A stretch of 64,000 nt of DNA from Isosphaeraceae bacterium (GTDB taxonomy: Bacteria > Planctomycetota > Planctomycetia > Isosphaerales > Isosphaeraceae): contig JARLIH010000467.1 in assembly GCA_031291845.1 (NCBI GenBank), positions 1-64,000 of the forward strand, given 5' to 3'. The notes beneath the pieces were generated by a model that searched no databases, was not told the origin of the DNA, and saw nothing but the letters and a program-made list of their open reading frames with translations. Both the position numbers and the translations under genes were made by a program. Each line of letters begins with the position of its first letter. Positions within the stretch are counted from its first letter, which is position 1. Below are positions 53,894 through 63,707 of this stretch, piece after piece.

Positions 53894-56167
53894 ATGCATA
53901 ACTCCGAGATTCGCAAGATTGCCTTCGTGGGTGATTATCTTCCCCGCAAGTGCGGAATCGCGACCTTCACCCACGATATGTATGCGTCCATCGCCGGTCA
54001 GTTTCCCGAAGTCCAGTGCTCAGTCGTGCCGGTCAACGACCGGCCCGAGGGGTACGAGTACGCGCCCGAGGTCCGGTTCGAGATTGCCGAGCAGGACCTG
54101 GACAGCTATCTCCGTGCGGCGGACTTCTTGAACTTCGCGAACACGGACGTCGTCTCCCTTCAGCACGAGTACGGCATCTACGGCGGCCCGGCCGGCAGCC
54201 ACATCCTCGGGTTACTGCGGGACGTTCGGATGCCGGTCGTCACGACCTTCCACACGGTCCTCCGGGAGCCGCACCTCGACCAGCGACGGGTGCTGATCCA
54301 GCTTGCGGACCTGTCAGCGCGGGTCGTCGTGATGACGGATCGAGCGGGCAAGTTCCTCCAGGAGATCTACGGTGTCCCCGAGGCCAAGATCGACGTCATT
54401 GCGCACGGGATCCCCGACACCTGTTTCGCCGCGCCGGGGCCTTACAAGGAGCAATTTGGCGTCGAAGGCCGGCCGGTGGCCCTCACGTTTGGGCTGCTTT
54501 CGCCCAACAAGGGCATCGAGCATATGCTCCGGGCCGTGCCGGCGATCGTCGAGTCCTTCCCCGACTTCGTCTACATCGTGCTCGGGGCGACTCACCCGGA
54601 CCTCGTCCGTCAGCAAGGCGAGCGCTACCGCCTGAGCCTGGAGCGCCTGGCCCGGGACCTCGGCATCAAGAATCACGTGATCTTCTATAACCGCTTCGTC
54701 GAGCTCGACGAATTGACCGAGTTCATCCAGGCGGCCGACATCTACGTGACACCCTACCTGAACCCTGCGCAGATTACTTCGGGCACGCTCGCGTACGCGT
54801 TCGGTTGCGGCAAGGCCATCGTCTCGACGCCCTACTGGCATGCCGAGGACCTATTGGCCGACGGCCGCGGCGTCCTTGTACCGTTTGCCGATCCGCGGTC
54901 GCTCGCCCAGGAGATTTGCGGCCTGCTCGCCGACGATCCGCGGCGTCTAGCCATGTGCCACCGGGCCTACGAGCTGGGGCGCGAGATGGTATGGGGCCGG
55001 TCCGCGCAACATTACATGGAGTCGTTCCTGCGGGCCCGTCATGGCCGCCAGGACCGGCCGTTCAAGCCGCTCACTGTGCGCACGCTCGCCGAGCAGCAGG
55101 CCGAGCTCCCCGACTGGCGGCTCGACCACCTCGAGACGTTGTCCGACTCGACGGGGGTCTTTCAGCACGCCACCTACACGATTCCCAACTTCGAGGAGGG
55201 GTACTGCACCGACGACAACGCCCGGGCCCTGCTGCTGACCGCGTTCCTGGGAGAGCTGGGCCTGGACGGCCCGAAGATCCGGCGGCTGGCGACCACCACC
55301 GCGGCGTTCCTGCAGGCCGCCTTCAACCGCGAGCGCGGGCGCTTCCGCAACTTCATGAGCTTCGACCGCCGCTGGCTCGAAGAGATCGGCTCGGATGACA
55401 GCCACGGGCGGGCCTTGTGGGCCCTCGGCGCCTGCGTCGGCCGGTCCAGGCGTTCCGACCTTCCCCCCTGGGCGGCCGCACACTTCGAGCTGGCCCTGAC
55501 TCCCGTACCGGAGATGACCTCACCCCGCGCGTGGGCCTTCAGCCTCCTGGGCATCCAGGAGTACTTCCGCCGGTTCAGCGGCGATCGGCGCGCCGGCCAG
55601 GTGCGCGACGTGTTGACCGCTCAGCTCGTCGGTCTGTACGAGCAAACTGCCACGCCCGACTGGCCGTGGTTCGAGGAAATCCTCAGTTACGACAACGCCC
55701 GGCTGCCGCATGCCCTGATCGCGAGCGCTCGCGACAGCGGTGATGCACGGGCCTTGGAGGTCGGTCTGGAGGCCTTGGGCTGGCTCGTCAACGTTCAACG
55801 CGCCCCGCAGGGGCATTTCCGGGCGATTGGCTGCCATGGGTTCTACCGGAAAGGGCAGGAGCGGGCTCGCTTCGACCAGCAGGCGATCGAGGCTAACGCG
55901 ACGGTCGCGGCCTGCCTGGAGGCCTACCGGGCCACCAAGGAGTTGCGCTGGGTGGACGAAGCCCGCTCCGCCTTCGAGTGGTTCCTCGGCCGCAACGACC
56001 TGGGCGAGGAGCTGTACGACCCCACCACGGGGGGCTGCTGCGACGGCCTGCAGGAGGACCGGCTCAATCGCAACCAAGGGGCCGAGTCGACGCTCGCCTT
56101 TCTGCTCTCGCTCGCCGAGATGCATTTACTCGAAAGCTCTCTGGCGGGATTTCGGCAGGCGCGGTAG
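53894..56167 (+). CDS. GT4 glycosyltransferase fused to a C-terminal helical toroid-like domain
   Basis: This 757-aa protein has an N-terminal GT-B unit (about 1-400) with IAFVGDYLPRKCGIATFT, VSLQHEYGIYGGPAGSH and TFGLLSPNKGIEHMLRAVPA. The acceptor-proximal motif is YLNPAQITSGTLAYAFGCGK in place of E-x7-E. Residues about 410-757 are helical, with YTIPNFEEGYCTDDNARALL, GSDDSHGRALWALGA and a late RLNRNQGAESTLAFLLSL, like an (alpha/alpha)6 glycosidase-type toroid. The same fusion often accompanies GH130 genes, as it does here, so it may make and process a mannose-containing oligosaccharide (inference). ATG 53894 is preferred to the TTG at 53864, where the extra residues are not conserved-looking. 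Confidence 0.88.
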   Translation: MHNSEIRKIAFVGDYLPRKCGIATFTHDMYASIAGQFPEVQCSVVPVNDRPEGYEYAPEVRFEIAEQDLDSYLRAADFLNFANTDVVSLQHEYGIYGGPAGSHILGLLRDVRMPVVTTFHTVLREPHLDQRRVLIQLADLSARVVVMTDRAGKFLQEIYGVPEAKIDVIAHGIPDTCFAAPGPYKEQFGVEGRPVALTFGLLSPNKGIEHMLRAVPAIVESFPDFVYIVLGATHPDLVRQQGERYRLSLERLARDLGIKNHVIFYNRFVELDELTEFIQAADIYVTPYLNPAQITSGTLAYAFGCGKAIVSTPYWHAEDLLADGRGVLVPFADPRSLAQEICGLLADDPRRLAMCHRAYELGREMVWGRSAQHYMESFLRARHGRQDRPFKPLTVRTLAEQQAELPDWRLDHLETLSDSTGVFQHATYTIPNFEEGYCTDDNARALLLTAFLGELGLDGPKIRRLATTTAAFLQAAFNRERGRFRNFMSFDRRWLEEIGSDDSHGRALWALGACVGRSRRSDLPPWAAAHFELALTPVPEMTSPRAWAFSLLGIQEYFRRFSGDRRAGQVRDVLTAQLVGLYEQTATPDWPWFEEILSYDNARLPHALIASARDSGDARALEVGLEALGWLVNVQRAPQGHFRAIGCHGFYRKGQERARFDQQAIEANATVAACLEAYRATKELRWVDEARSAFEWFLGRNDLGEELYDPTTGGCCDGLQEDRLNRNQGAESTLAFLLSLAEMHLLESSLAGFRQAR

Positions 56168-56224
56168 GGTCCGACTTCCCACGGACGGGCGCCAGGTAAT
56201 TCGTCGATCCGGAAGTCGAGCTCC

Positions 56225-57676
56225 ATGGACATCAAGCGTACGGGGATCGTCCTCAAGCCTACCAACTCGCGCGTCGTCATCCGGCCCTTCGAGCCGACGA
56301 ACGAGCACCGCTTCGAGAAAATCATCGCCCGGGTCGGCTCGCTCGCCGAGCCGGAGGTCGATCGCCTGCTCGAGGGGGTGATGCGCGAGTTCCGCGAGCG
56401 CCACCAGCGGACTCGCGAGTTCCTGCTCAACCGGTACGAGCAGGTGCGCAGGCACTTGCTGACCGACCGGCCCCTCAGCGAGGGCCGCCGCCTGCTCATC
56501 GGCTCCTACTTCACCCAAGAGTACGCGCTCGAGTCCGCGGCCCTTTTCAACCCGTCGATGGTCTGGCATCCCGATCAGTCGAGCCTCCCCGAAGGTTGGC
56601 GACGCTTCATTCTCAGCCTGCGCGCCACCGGCGAGGGGCACATCTCGTCCATCACGTTTCGCTCGGGAACCATCGACGCGCAGAACCGGATCCGCATGGA
56701 TGACCCGACCCGGTTCGTCACCGCCCCGGAGCTAGTGCCCAACAAGCTCTACGACAAGACACTCTTCCATCGCAAGCTGACCGAGCTCGGGACCAACGGC
56801 CCGCTGACCGAACAGGTCATGGCCTCGCTCGGCGACCAGTTCACGCTCCGGGACCTTGAGTTCTCGGTCCAGAACGTCCAGAAGTACAACCGGACCCGCC
56901 AGCGGGAGTTCGAGCCGATCGCACACACCATGCTGGTCCTCGCCAAGGCCAACTACGAAATCCACTATGTGAGCCAGCTCGACGTCTCCGAGCGGGTCAT
57001 CTTCCCGTCGTCCCCCACGGAGACCAACGGGATCGAGGACGCCCGCTTCGTTCGCTTCACCCACGAGGACGGCCACAGTTCGTACTACGCCACCTACACG
57101 GCCTACGACGGGCGCGTAATCCTGCCCCAGTTGGTCGAAACCGACGACTTTCTTCACTTCAAGGTCAGCACCCTTAATGGCCCGGAGGTCCGGAACAAGG
57201 GATTCGCCCTCTTTCCGCGGTTGATCAACGGGCAGTACGCGATGCTCTCGCGCCAGGACAACGAGAACATCTACCTGATGTACTCCGACATGCCCCACTT
57301 CTGGTACAGCAAAGAGCTGATCGCGAAGCCGACGTATCCCTGGGAATTCGTCCAGCTCGGCAACTGCGGCTCGCCGATCGAGACCGAGGCCGGCTGGCTG
57401 GTCCTGACCCACGGGGTCGGCCCGATGCGCAAGTACGCCATCGGCGCCTTCCTACTTGATCTCAACGACCCCTCCCGCCTGCTCGGGCGCCTGGAGACGC
57501 CCCTCCTCGAGCCTGACGCGAGCGAACGCGAGGGATACGTCCCGAACGTCGTCTATAGCTGCGGCGGCGTCCTGCACGGCCGGGAGCTGGTCATCCCCTA
57601 CGCGATGTCGGACTACGCCAGCACCTTCGCGACCGTGGCGCTCGACGACGTGCTCGCCGCCATGGTCGCACCGTGA
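56225..57676 (+). CDS. Glycoside hydrolase family 130 protein, long form
   Basis: A 483-aa five-bladed-propeller enzyme; GH130 members are mostly phosphorylases acting on beta-mannosides. The candidate catalytic acid is Asp272 in NGIEDARFVRF. Further family motifs are NKGFALFPRLINGQYAML, GNCGSPIETEAGWLVLTHGV and a C-terminal GYVPNVVYSCGG. The N-terminal 100 residues are helical and beyond the minimal GH130 fold, as in the longer subfamilies. It follows the GT4-toroid gene by 57 bp on the same strand, so the two are likely one transcript. Whether it phosphorolyses or hydrolyses the glycan cannot be told from sequence. Confidence 0.92.
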   Translation: MDIKRTGIVLKPTNSRVVIRPFEPTNEHRFEKIIARVGSLAEPEVDRLLEGVMREFRERHQRTREFLLNRYEQVRRHLLTDRPLSEGRRLLIGSYFTQEYALESAALFNPSMVWHPDQSSLPEGWRRFILSLRATGEGHISSITFRSGTIDAQNRIRMDDPTRFVTAPELVPNKLYDKTLFHRKLTELGTNGPLTEQVMASLGDQFTLRDLEFSVQNVQKYNRTRQREFEPIAHTMLVLAKANYEIHYVSQLDVSERVIFPSSPTETNGIEDARFVRFTHEDGHSSYYATYTAYDGRVILPQLVETDDFLHFKVSTLNGPEVRNKGFALFPRLINGQYAMLSRQDNENIYLMYSDMPHFWYSKELIAKPTYPWEFVQLGNCGSPIETEAGWLVLTHGVGPMRKYAIGAFLLDLNDPSRLLGRLETPLLEPDASEREGYVPNVVYSCGGVLHGRELVIPYAMSDYASTFATVALDDVLAAMVAP

Positions 57677-57697
57677 TTTGTCGATTTGTAGGGTAAG

Positions 57698-58762
57698 CTA
57701 GCCGGTCAGGCTGCCAACCACGTCCTTTTCCAACAGCTCGACAACCCCCGTATTCGCGTCGGCCGCACCGTAATAGATCAGCAGAGATCCCGCCTCACGC
57801 ACCACCCCCGTCGGGAAGATGACGTTCGGCACGAAGCCGCTCACCTCGAAATCCGCCTCGGGGACGAGGATCGGCTCGTCGGCTTGCCGGATCACGCGCG
57901 TCGGGTCGTGCGCATCGAGGAGCAGGGCCGCCCCATAGTAGGCACCTACATGACCCGGCCCGCTTGGCTGCCGGTTGCCGTGATAGATCTCCAGCCAGCC
58001 GTCCGGGATGCGGATCGGGGGCACCCCTGCCCCGACCCGGCCCGATTGCCAGTCGCCCCCCGAGACCACCGTCAGGGAGACATGGTTCCCCCAGTGGAGC
58101 AAGTCGGGGGACCGCGCGACCCACATCTCGGGCCGGGTGAACGGCGTCCCACAGATCGGCCGGTGAAGGGCCACGAAGGCTCCGTCGATCGGCTCGGGGA
58201 ACAGGACCACATCCTTGTTCTCCGGGCAAAAGATGACCCCGTGGCGCTCGAAGGTCCTGAAGTCGACCGTCGACGCCAGCGCGGTGGCCGGCCCGTGCCG
58301 TGAAACCGCGACGTACGTGAAATAGAACCGCCCCCCCAGCGGCGTGATCCGCGGGTCCTCGACCCCGAACTCTTCCAGCTCCCCGAGCGGCCGGAAGGTT
58401 GTGCCCGTGACCTCCCGAACCTCTCTTCCGTCCCCGCAGCGAACCACGTGCAGGTGCGAGCTGAACGTGAGCCGGACCAGGCCGTCCGCACGTCGACGTA
58501 CCACCCGCGGATCGACCGGGTCGAGCTCCGCGTCGGGGACCCAGTCGATCGTCAATCCGAGCTCGGGGTCCCACCGCGGCAAGCCGGTGAACCCTGGCCT
58601 GCGCTCCTTCGGCCGCTCAGCAACGCGGACGAGCAGAATCACCTCGTCGGCCGTCCGGACGGCCCCGGGGTTGAACGCGCCGACGACTTCGAACCGGTCG
58701 TCCGACGGCGGGACATCCTCCGGCCGCAGCAACAGCCGGGTATCGATCCGCCGGACCGTCAT
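57698..58762 (-). CDS. Glycoside hydrolase family 130 protein, short form
   Basis: A 354-aa single-domain GH130 protein. Asp136 in EFGVEDPRITPLGG is the predicted catalytic acid. ENKDVVLFPEPIDGAFVALH, GAGVPPIRIPDGWLEIYHGN and SGFVPNVIFPTGVV are the remaining hallmarks of the beta-mannoside phosphorylase group, and YYGAADANTGVV closes the propeller. It converges on the other GH130 gene with only 21 bp between the stops, so the pair is not a simple tandem duplicate. Its ATG overlaps the stop of the upstream oxidoreductase (ATGA), so it is the last gene of the minus-strand operon that starts near 63.7 kb. Confidence 0.94.
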   Translation of the reverse strand: MTVRRIDTRLLLRPEDVPPSDDRFEVVGAFNPGAVRTADEVILLVRVAERPKERRPGFTGLPRWDPELGLTIDWVPDAELDPVDPRVVRRRADGLVRLTFSSHLHVVRCGDGREVREVTGTTFRPLGELEEFGVEDPRITPLGGRFYFTYVAVSRHGPATALASTVDFRTFERHGVIFCPENKDVVLFPEPIDGAFVALHRPICGTPFTRPEMWVARSPDLLHWGNHVSLTVVSGGDWQSGRVGAGVPPIRIPDGWLEIYHGNRQPSGPGHVGAYYGAALLLDAHDPTRVIRQADEPILVPEADFEVSGFVPNVIFPTGVVREAGSLLIYYGAADANTGVVELLEKDVVGSLTG

Positions 58763-59883
58763 CGCGGGCTCGCCGTCCGGTGGGCCAGCGCATCGGCCTC
58801 GCAGGCCAGGGCCAGCGAATCCCGGCCGTTTGCTTCCGTCACGACGCGCGTGTGCCGTCGGTCCCGGATCCAGGCCACCTGATCCTCCATCATCGAGCGG
58901 AGCAAACCACAGTAGAGGGGTGACTTCGCCTGACCGTCACCGAACGACAGATCAATGATCTGGTAGGCGTCGATTTCCTTGCCCCGCCCCCGGCAGACGC
59001 GTTCTCGACCACCGTACGAGACCGAGACGTCGAGCCGTGCGCCCGGGAACAGGTCGCAAAGCTCCCGGGTACGCCGCTCGTCCGCGATCGCGTGAATTCT
59101 GGCTCGGGTCGGCACCCAGTCGTACAGCGTCACGTCGCCCCGTTCGAACAACAGGCGGAGCTCCTGCCGGTCCATCCGGCCGGCCTGGTGAAAGCCATGA
59201 TAGAAATCCACGAGGGCCACCTCCCCGTACCGTACCGTGCAGTGGACATGCTCCTCGATCGCGGTCCCCGGCCGCACCCCCACCTGTGCAGCTTCGAGAC
59301 GGCCCTCCCCGAGCCAGCCGGCGAACAGGTCGAAGAAGTGGACGCCGTGCTCGATGAAAATGCCCCCGCTCTTGCTCCGGTCCCAGAACCAGTGCTCGGC
59401 CGGTAAGTTCTCGTCAGACGCGTAGTTCTCGAACGAACCGCGCAGCAATGCCCCGAGCACCTCCCCCTCGATCAGCCGGCGCACGGCCCCGAACAGCGGG
59501 TTGTAACGCTGCATCAAGTTCGCGATCACCAGCCGGTCCCGCTCTCGGGCCGTCTCGATCAGCGCGTCGGCCTGCTCGACCGTCATGGCCAGCGGCTTCT
59601 CGACGATCACGTGCTTCCCGGCCTTGAGCGCCGCCAGCGCCTGGTTCGCGTGCAGGAACGGTGGGGTCGCGATGTACACCACGTCGAGGTCGTCGGCCGC
59701 CAGGAATGCCCCCAGGTCGTCAACGTTCTCGACCCCGAACCGGGCCGCCGCCGCCAGCGAGGCGGGCCGGTGGGTGCCGGCCATGCCGACGAACTTCACC
59801 CCCGCCACCTGCGTGAATTGCTGGAGGGCGAACAGGCCGAAACCACCGCAGCCAATCACCCCCAGACCGATCTGGTCGTCCAT
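58759..59883 (-). CDS. Gfo/Idh/MocA family oxidoreductase
   Basis: A 374-aa NAD(P)-dependent sugar oxidoreductase. The Rossmann loop is LGVIGCGGFGLFALQQF (Gly11-x-Gly13), the conserved GKHVIVEKPLAMT (Glu95-Lys96-Pro97) is present, and a catalytic-type His lies in GIFIEHGVHFFDLFAGW. The length and the C-terminal beta-sheet domain are normal for the family. It may oxidise or reduce a free sugar or a nucleotide sugar of the mannoside pathway; the operon context suggests a role in making a rare sugar (inference). The ATG at 59883 is used because the 53 upstream codons carry no family similarity. Confidence 0.93.
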   Translation of the reverse strand: MDDQIGLGVIGCGGFGLFALQQFTQVAGVKFVGMAGTHRPASLAAAARFGVENVDDLGAFLAADDLDVVYIATPPFLHANQALAALKAGKHVIVEKPLAMTVEQADALIETARERDRLVIANLMQRYNPLFGAVRRLIEGEVLGALLRGSFENYASDENLPAEHWFWDRSKSGGIFIEHGVHFFDLFAGWLGEGRLEAAQVGVRPGTAIEEHVHCTVRYGEVALVDFYHGFHQAGRMDRQELRLLFERGDVTLYDWVPTRARIHAIADERRTRELCDLFPGARLDVSVSYGGRERVCRGRGKEIDAYQIIDLSFGDGQAKSPLYCGLLRSMMEDQVAWIRDRRHTRVVTEANGRDSLALACEADALAHRTASPR

Positions 59884-59969
59884 GGGCTTCGTCTTTCGGG
59901 TTGAAGGCACGAGTGGGAACGCACGTTGTCCGCGTCCCGCTCGCTCCGAGCTCATCGGGACGCCGCGCA

Positions 59970-61172
59970 TTATACACGGGCTGAGACGCCCGCGAGGACC
60001 GCCCGGTAGATGTCCGCGAGCTGCCTGGCGTGCCTCGGCCACTGGAAGAGCGAAGCCCGGGCCAGGCCTGCCTCGTGTCGAGCGTGCCAGGCCGGGGATT
60101 GCTGGACCCGCTCGTCGAGTAGAACAGCGGCCGCTTCGACCCAGCCGGCGATATCACCCACCGGACGATACACGGCCGCGTCCCCACCCACTTCCCGTAG
60201 GGCCGGCAGGTCGCTCGCCAGCACCGTCGCGCCACAGGCCAGGGCCTCGGCGACCGGCAGCCCAAACCCCTCGGCGTCGCTCGGCTGGACCACGAGGGAG
60301 GCCCGGCGGTAGACGGCCGCGAGTACCCCCCGCTCCCCCGGCGCGAAGAACGGGAGCCTCACGATCGCGTCCGCCACCCCCAACGTCTCGGCCAGCCGCT
60401 CCTGCTCGGCATTGAGCCCGGCCCCGGCCTTGATCAGGCGGGCCCCTGGGTATGCGCGGCGCAAGGCGGCGAAGATCTCCAGCAGCAGGTCAATCCGCTT
60501 CCGCGGGATCGTCGAGCCGACGTGCAGCAGGTCGGGAGGAGCCCCCGGCACGACCGGCCCGAGCCAGCGAGCGGCCTCGGCGTCCGCGCTTGGATCCGGA
60601 GCGGCTGAGAACTCGGGCGCGACGCCGACCCACGCCAGGTGCAGGCGCGACTCGGGAACCAAGTCATGGGCCAGGATCGCCCGGCGCGTCGTCTCACTGT
60701 TACACACGACGGCCGCAGCTTTCTTCAGGCCCGCCAACGTCCGCCCCGCCATCGCCCGGAACCAGCGCGGGCGCGGCTCGCGCTCCGGCTCCAGCAGGCA
60801 GCGAAACGTATCAAGATCATGACACGTGACAACCGCCCGACCCGGCGGCAGCTCGTGCACGAGCTGACTGTAACTGTGATCGACCAGGTGATAGAGGTCG
60901 AACCCCCCCGCGCGCACAGCCGCGTGCAGCGCCCGCGGGTAATCGCCGAAGCGGTTCAGCAGACGGTCCACGTTCCTCGATGCCCGCAGCCCCCGCACGA
61001 CCGGCCAGCGCGTCAAGCGGTGCCGGAACGGCGGGCAGACATCCACCGCTTCAACGTCTCCGGCACACTCCCGGCTGAGGTGCGTCAACATCATCTCACC
61101 GGTCAGGTCCATGCTCGCCCACCCCTCCTCGGGGTAGTCACGCACGACCGCGACTCGTAACGGCCGCGTCAT
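59970..61172 (-). CDS. Glycosyltransferase family 4
   Basis: A 400-aa GT-B enzyme. The N-terminal half begins LRVAVVRDYPEEGWASMDL and has a VTCHDLDTFRCLL segment. The donor half has LLHVGSTIPRKRIDLLLEIF, including the phosphate-binding R-K, and E-x7-E in PSDAEGFGLPVAEALACGA. A terminal helix follows (WPRHARQLADIYRAVL). It is co-directional with the oxidoreductase after an 86-bp gap, and its ATG overlaps the stop of the next upstream glycosyltransferase. The substrate is unknown; the gene order suggests mannosyl transfer in the same pathway as the GH130 enzymes. Confidence 0.9.
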   Translation of the reverse strand: MTRPLRVAVVRDYPEEGWASMDLTGEMMLTHLSRECAGDVEAVDVCPPFRHRLTRWPVVRGLRASRNVDRLLNRFGDYPRALHAAVRAGGFDLYHLVDHSYSQLVHELPPGRAVVTCHDLDTFRCLLEPEREPRPRWFRAMAGRTLAGLKKAAAVVCNSETTRRAILAHDLVPESRLHLAWVGVAPEFSAAPDPSADAEAARWLGPVVPGAPPDLLHVGSTIPRKRIDLLLEIFAALRRAYPGARLIKAGAGLNAEQERLAETLGVADAIVRLPFFAPGERGVLAAVYRRASLVVQPSDAEGFGLPVAEALACGATVLASDLPALREVGGDAAVYRPVGDIAGWVEAAAVLLDERVQQSPAWHARHEAGLARASLFQWPRHARQLADIYRAVLAGVSARV

Positions 61173-62266
61173 GACCCGTCACCGTCCCAGAGGTCGTGAA
61201 CGAACTCCGCAAAACGTTCACTCAACCGTTCATAATCGAACCTCTGCTCGGCCAACGGGCGGGCCCGCTCGGCCTTGCGCGCGACCTCTGCGCGGTCCAA
61301 CCCGTCGAGCCAAGCAGCCGTCTCGCGCGCGAACTCCGGGCTCGCGGGATGCCGCGCGGGAAGCGCCCAGCCGGCCTCCCGCACGTAGTCATAGAAGCCC
61401 GGCACCGGGCTCATCGCCACCGGTACGCCGCACGCCAGGTACTCCGGCAGCTTGGCCGTCAACCGGTAGCGGCCGAGCCCGTCGAGCGTCTGCGCGTTGA
61501 ACGCGATGTCGAGCGCAGGGAGCACGCGCGCGACCTCCTCGCGAGGAACGCGCCCCGTGAACCGCACGCGCCCGCGCAAGCCCGGGCGCACCGCCCGCTC
61601 GAGCCGCTCGCGGCCCGTGCCGTCACCCACGATCAGAAGCGACAGGTCCGCACGCCGGCTCTGGTTCAACGTCTCGACCAGCTCCATACCGTAACAGTAG
61701 TTTTGCCGGGGCGACCAGGTGAGTGACCCGACGATCCCACACACCAGGTGATCGGCCTCGAGCCCCAGGCTGCGCCGAAGCTCGGCCCGGGCCGCCGGGG
61801 CCGCGGGCTGGAACACGTCCAGGTCCACGCCCCCCTCGACCGTCACCCCCCGGGGCGCGCCCAGCGCGAGCGCCATGCCCGTCAGGTAGGGCGTCCAGCC
61901 GATGAACCCCGCGCACGCCCGATACAGCCGGCGCTCGTACAGGCCGAAGGCCCAGCCCCAGAGCGGCCCCTTCGTCGTGCGGAAGAACCCGCCGATCGGA
62001 TCGCCCGACGACACCACGAACGCCAGCCCCCTGCCCCGCGCAGCACGGATCAGGTTGAGCCCGCCGGCGACCCCCGTCCCCTCGAGGTAGACGAGGTCCC
62101 AACGGTCCGACGCCAGGGCCGCGCGCACGCGACGGCTCGACGCCCGTCTCGGCTCGGACCGGTCGATGTCGAGGAACGTCACCTCGGCACGCAGCTTCGC
62201 CGACAGCCGCCGGGCCCGGGGCTGGTCGACCGGGCCGCCGGTGACGATGGAGAGGACCTTCTTCAA
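61169..62266 (-). CDS. Glycosyltransferase family 4
   Basis: A 365-aa GT-B enzyme with a short N-terminal domain (KKVLSIVTGGPVDQPRARRL) and a donor half containing CGIVGSLTWSPRQNYCYGME. The segment YRLTAKLPEYLACGVPVAMS has only the second Glu of the E-x7-E pair, a known subgroup pattern. Its ATG is one base from the stop of the polymerase gene upstream, and its own TGA overlaps the next ATG. It belongs to the operon with the Wzy-like protein and is expected to add a sugar to a lipid-linked intermediate. Confidence 0.86.
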   Translation of the reverse strand: MKKVLSIVTGGPVDQPRARRLSAKLRAEVTFLDIDRSEPRRASSRRVRAALASDRWDLVYLEGTGVAGGLNLIRAARGRGLAFVVSSGDPIGGFFRTTKGPLWGWAFGLYERRLYRACAGFIGWTPYLTGMALALGAPRGVTVEGGVDLDVFQPAAPAARAELRRSLGLEADHLVCGIVGSLTWSPRQNYCYGMELVETLNQSRRADLSLLIVGDGTGRERLERAVRPGLRGRVRFTGRVPREEVARVLPALDIAFNAQTLDGLGRYRLTAKLPEYLACGVPVAMSPVPGFYDYVREAGWALPARHPASPEFARETAAWLDGLDRAEVARKAERARPLAEQRFDYERLSERFAEFVHDLWDGDGS

Positions 62267-62267
62267 T

Positions 62268-63707
62268 TCACGACGCGCCCGCGATGACAGGCGGCCGCGA
62301 CACCGCGGCCAACGCCCCGCGCGACGCCGCGCGGGCCCGGCAATCGGCCGCGTGCAGGGCCGCGGCCAGGATCCAGAACTGCACCCCGAGCGGGCTCAAA
62401 AACGCGACCCCGCAGAAGCAGGCCGCCACCACACTCAGGTTGAGCGACACGATGACCGCCCCCCAGTAGGCCACATCCCGGTCCGGGCACGTGAGCGCAA
62501 TCCGCGCTGAGTCGAACAGCGCCACGACGAGCGCGCCCGAGTAGCCGATCAGCAGCGGCAGCCCCCCGTCCTGGAGCCACGCCTGCCACATCAGCTCGAC
62601 CCATACCGGCGAGCGCACGTTCATGTTACCGAAATACATGCGCGTCATGCCCCACCAGCCCATGCCTCCCCCCAGGGGGATCTCCCAGATCAGGTGCTCG
62701 AACGCGTCGCGCACGAACCCCCCCCGGTTCTGCCCGAACACGGTCACCGGGTCGTTCTGGAACAACGTCACGAACCGCTCGGTCACCGACGAGCCCACCG
62801 AGCGGATCGCCCAGAGCAATGCGCCCACCAGCGACCCCACCCCCCCGACGGCCAGCAGCACCGCCTGCCGCGTGTTCCGCTGGAGCACGAACAGCCCGAT
62901 CAGCGTGACGAAGCTCAGCAGCAGCATCACGAGCGCCACGCGCACATGCGTAAAATAGATGACCGCGATCCCCAGGAACGCCAGCCCGACGCTCGCCAGC
63001 CGCTTCCAGGCAGCGATCGGCCTCAAGGCCCAGCAAAAGCCGATCAAGGCCGCCGTGACCCCCGCCAGCCCCGCCCCCCCAGGGGTATCGGTCAGGCCGG
63101 TCGGCCGGAAGATCTTGCGCCCGTCGGCCGTCTCGTACATCAGGTTCTGCCCGCCGAACTCGTTCCGCAAGGCCGGCATGTCGGGTGGCATGAACGTCCC
63201 CGGCCGGAACACCTGCGCCACGCCCACCGCCGAGCTGAGCGCATTACACAGGAACAGCAGGGCCAGCAGCCGCCCGATCTGCCTACGCGAGTCCAGCGCC
63301 ATCCCCGCCCAGAACGCCGGACAGAAGATCGTGATGTACAAGGCCGCCTGCGCCGAGGCCGCCAGCAGCGTGTGCGCGTTCGGGTGAAAGACCGAAAGCG
63401 CCAGCCAGACCGCCGAGAACACGAGCCAGGGCCGCGCCGGGAATGTGTCCACACCGATGGAAGGACGCTGGCGCCGGGCCACGAACCACCACGCGACCGG
63501 CATGATCACGTACGACGCCACCCGCGTGACCGTCCGAACCTTCGACACCCCGGGGATGAACAACAGCGCCGGCAACAGGGTGCCCGCCAGGATCACTACC
63601 TCCAGCCAGCCCCACGGCACCTTGCGCACCAACTCCCTGCGCAACGCCTGCGGGCGGGCCGCCGGCCTCGGCCGTATCGGGAACTGAGGGGTGTGCGGAA
63701 ACGACAT
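62268..63707 (-). CDS. O-antigen ligase / Wzy-like polymerase
   Basis: A 479-aa polytopic inner-membrane protein with about 11-12 hydrophobic segments. A large periplasmic loop (about 295-355) contains TLFQNDPVTVFGQNRG and the P-L-G-G-G-M-G-W-W motif (IPLGGGMGWWGM) typical of the Wzy_C/O-antigen ligase family. It would polymerise repeat units or ligate the finished glycan on the periplasmic face. The ATG at 63707 is preferred to a GTG at 63725. It is the first gene of the minus-strand operon running down to the GH130 gene at 57698, with glycosyltransferases and the oxidoreductase. Confidence 0.88.
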   Translation of the reverse strand: MSFPHTPQFPIRPRPAARPQALRRELVRKVPWGWLEVVILAGTLLPALLFIPGVSKVRTVTRVASYVIMPVAWWFVARRQRPSIGVDTFPARPWLVFSAVWLALSVFHPNAHTLLAASAQAALYITIFCPAFWAGMALDSRRQIGRLLALLFLCNALSSAVGVAQVFRPGTFMPPDMPALRNEFGGQNLMYETADGRKIFRPTGLTDTPGGAGLAGVTAALIGFCWALRPIAAWKRLASVGLAFLGIAVIYFTHVRVALVMLLLSFVTLIGLFVLQRNTRQAVLLAVGGVGSLVGALLWAIRSVGSSVTERFVTLFQNDPVTVFGQNRGGFVRDAFEHLIWEIPLGGGMGWWGMTRMYFGNMNVRSPVWVELMWQAWLQDGGLPLLIGYSGALVVALFDSARIALTCPDRDVAYWGAVIVSLNLSVVAACFCGVAFLSPLGVQFWILAAALHAADCRARAASRGALAAVSRPPVIAGAS

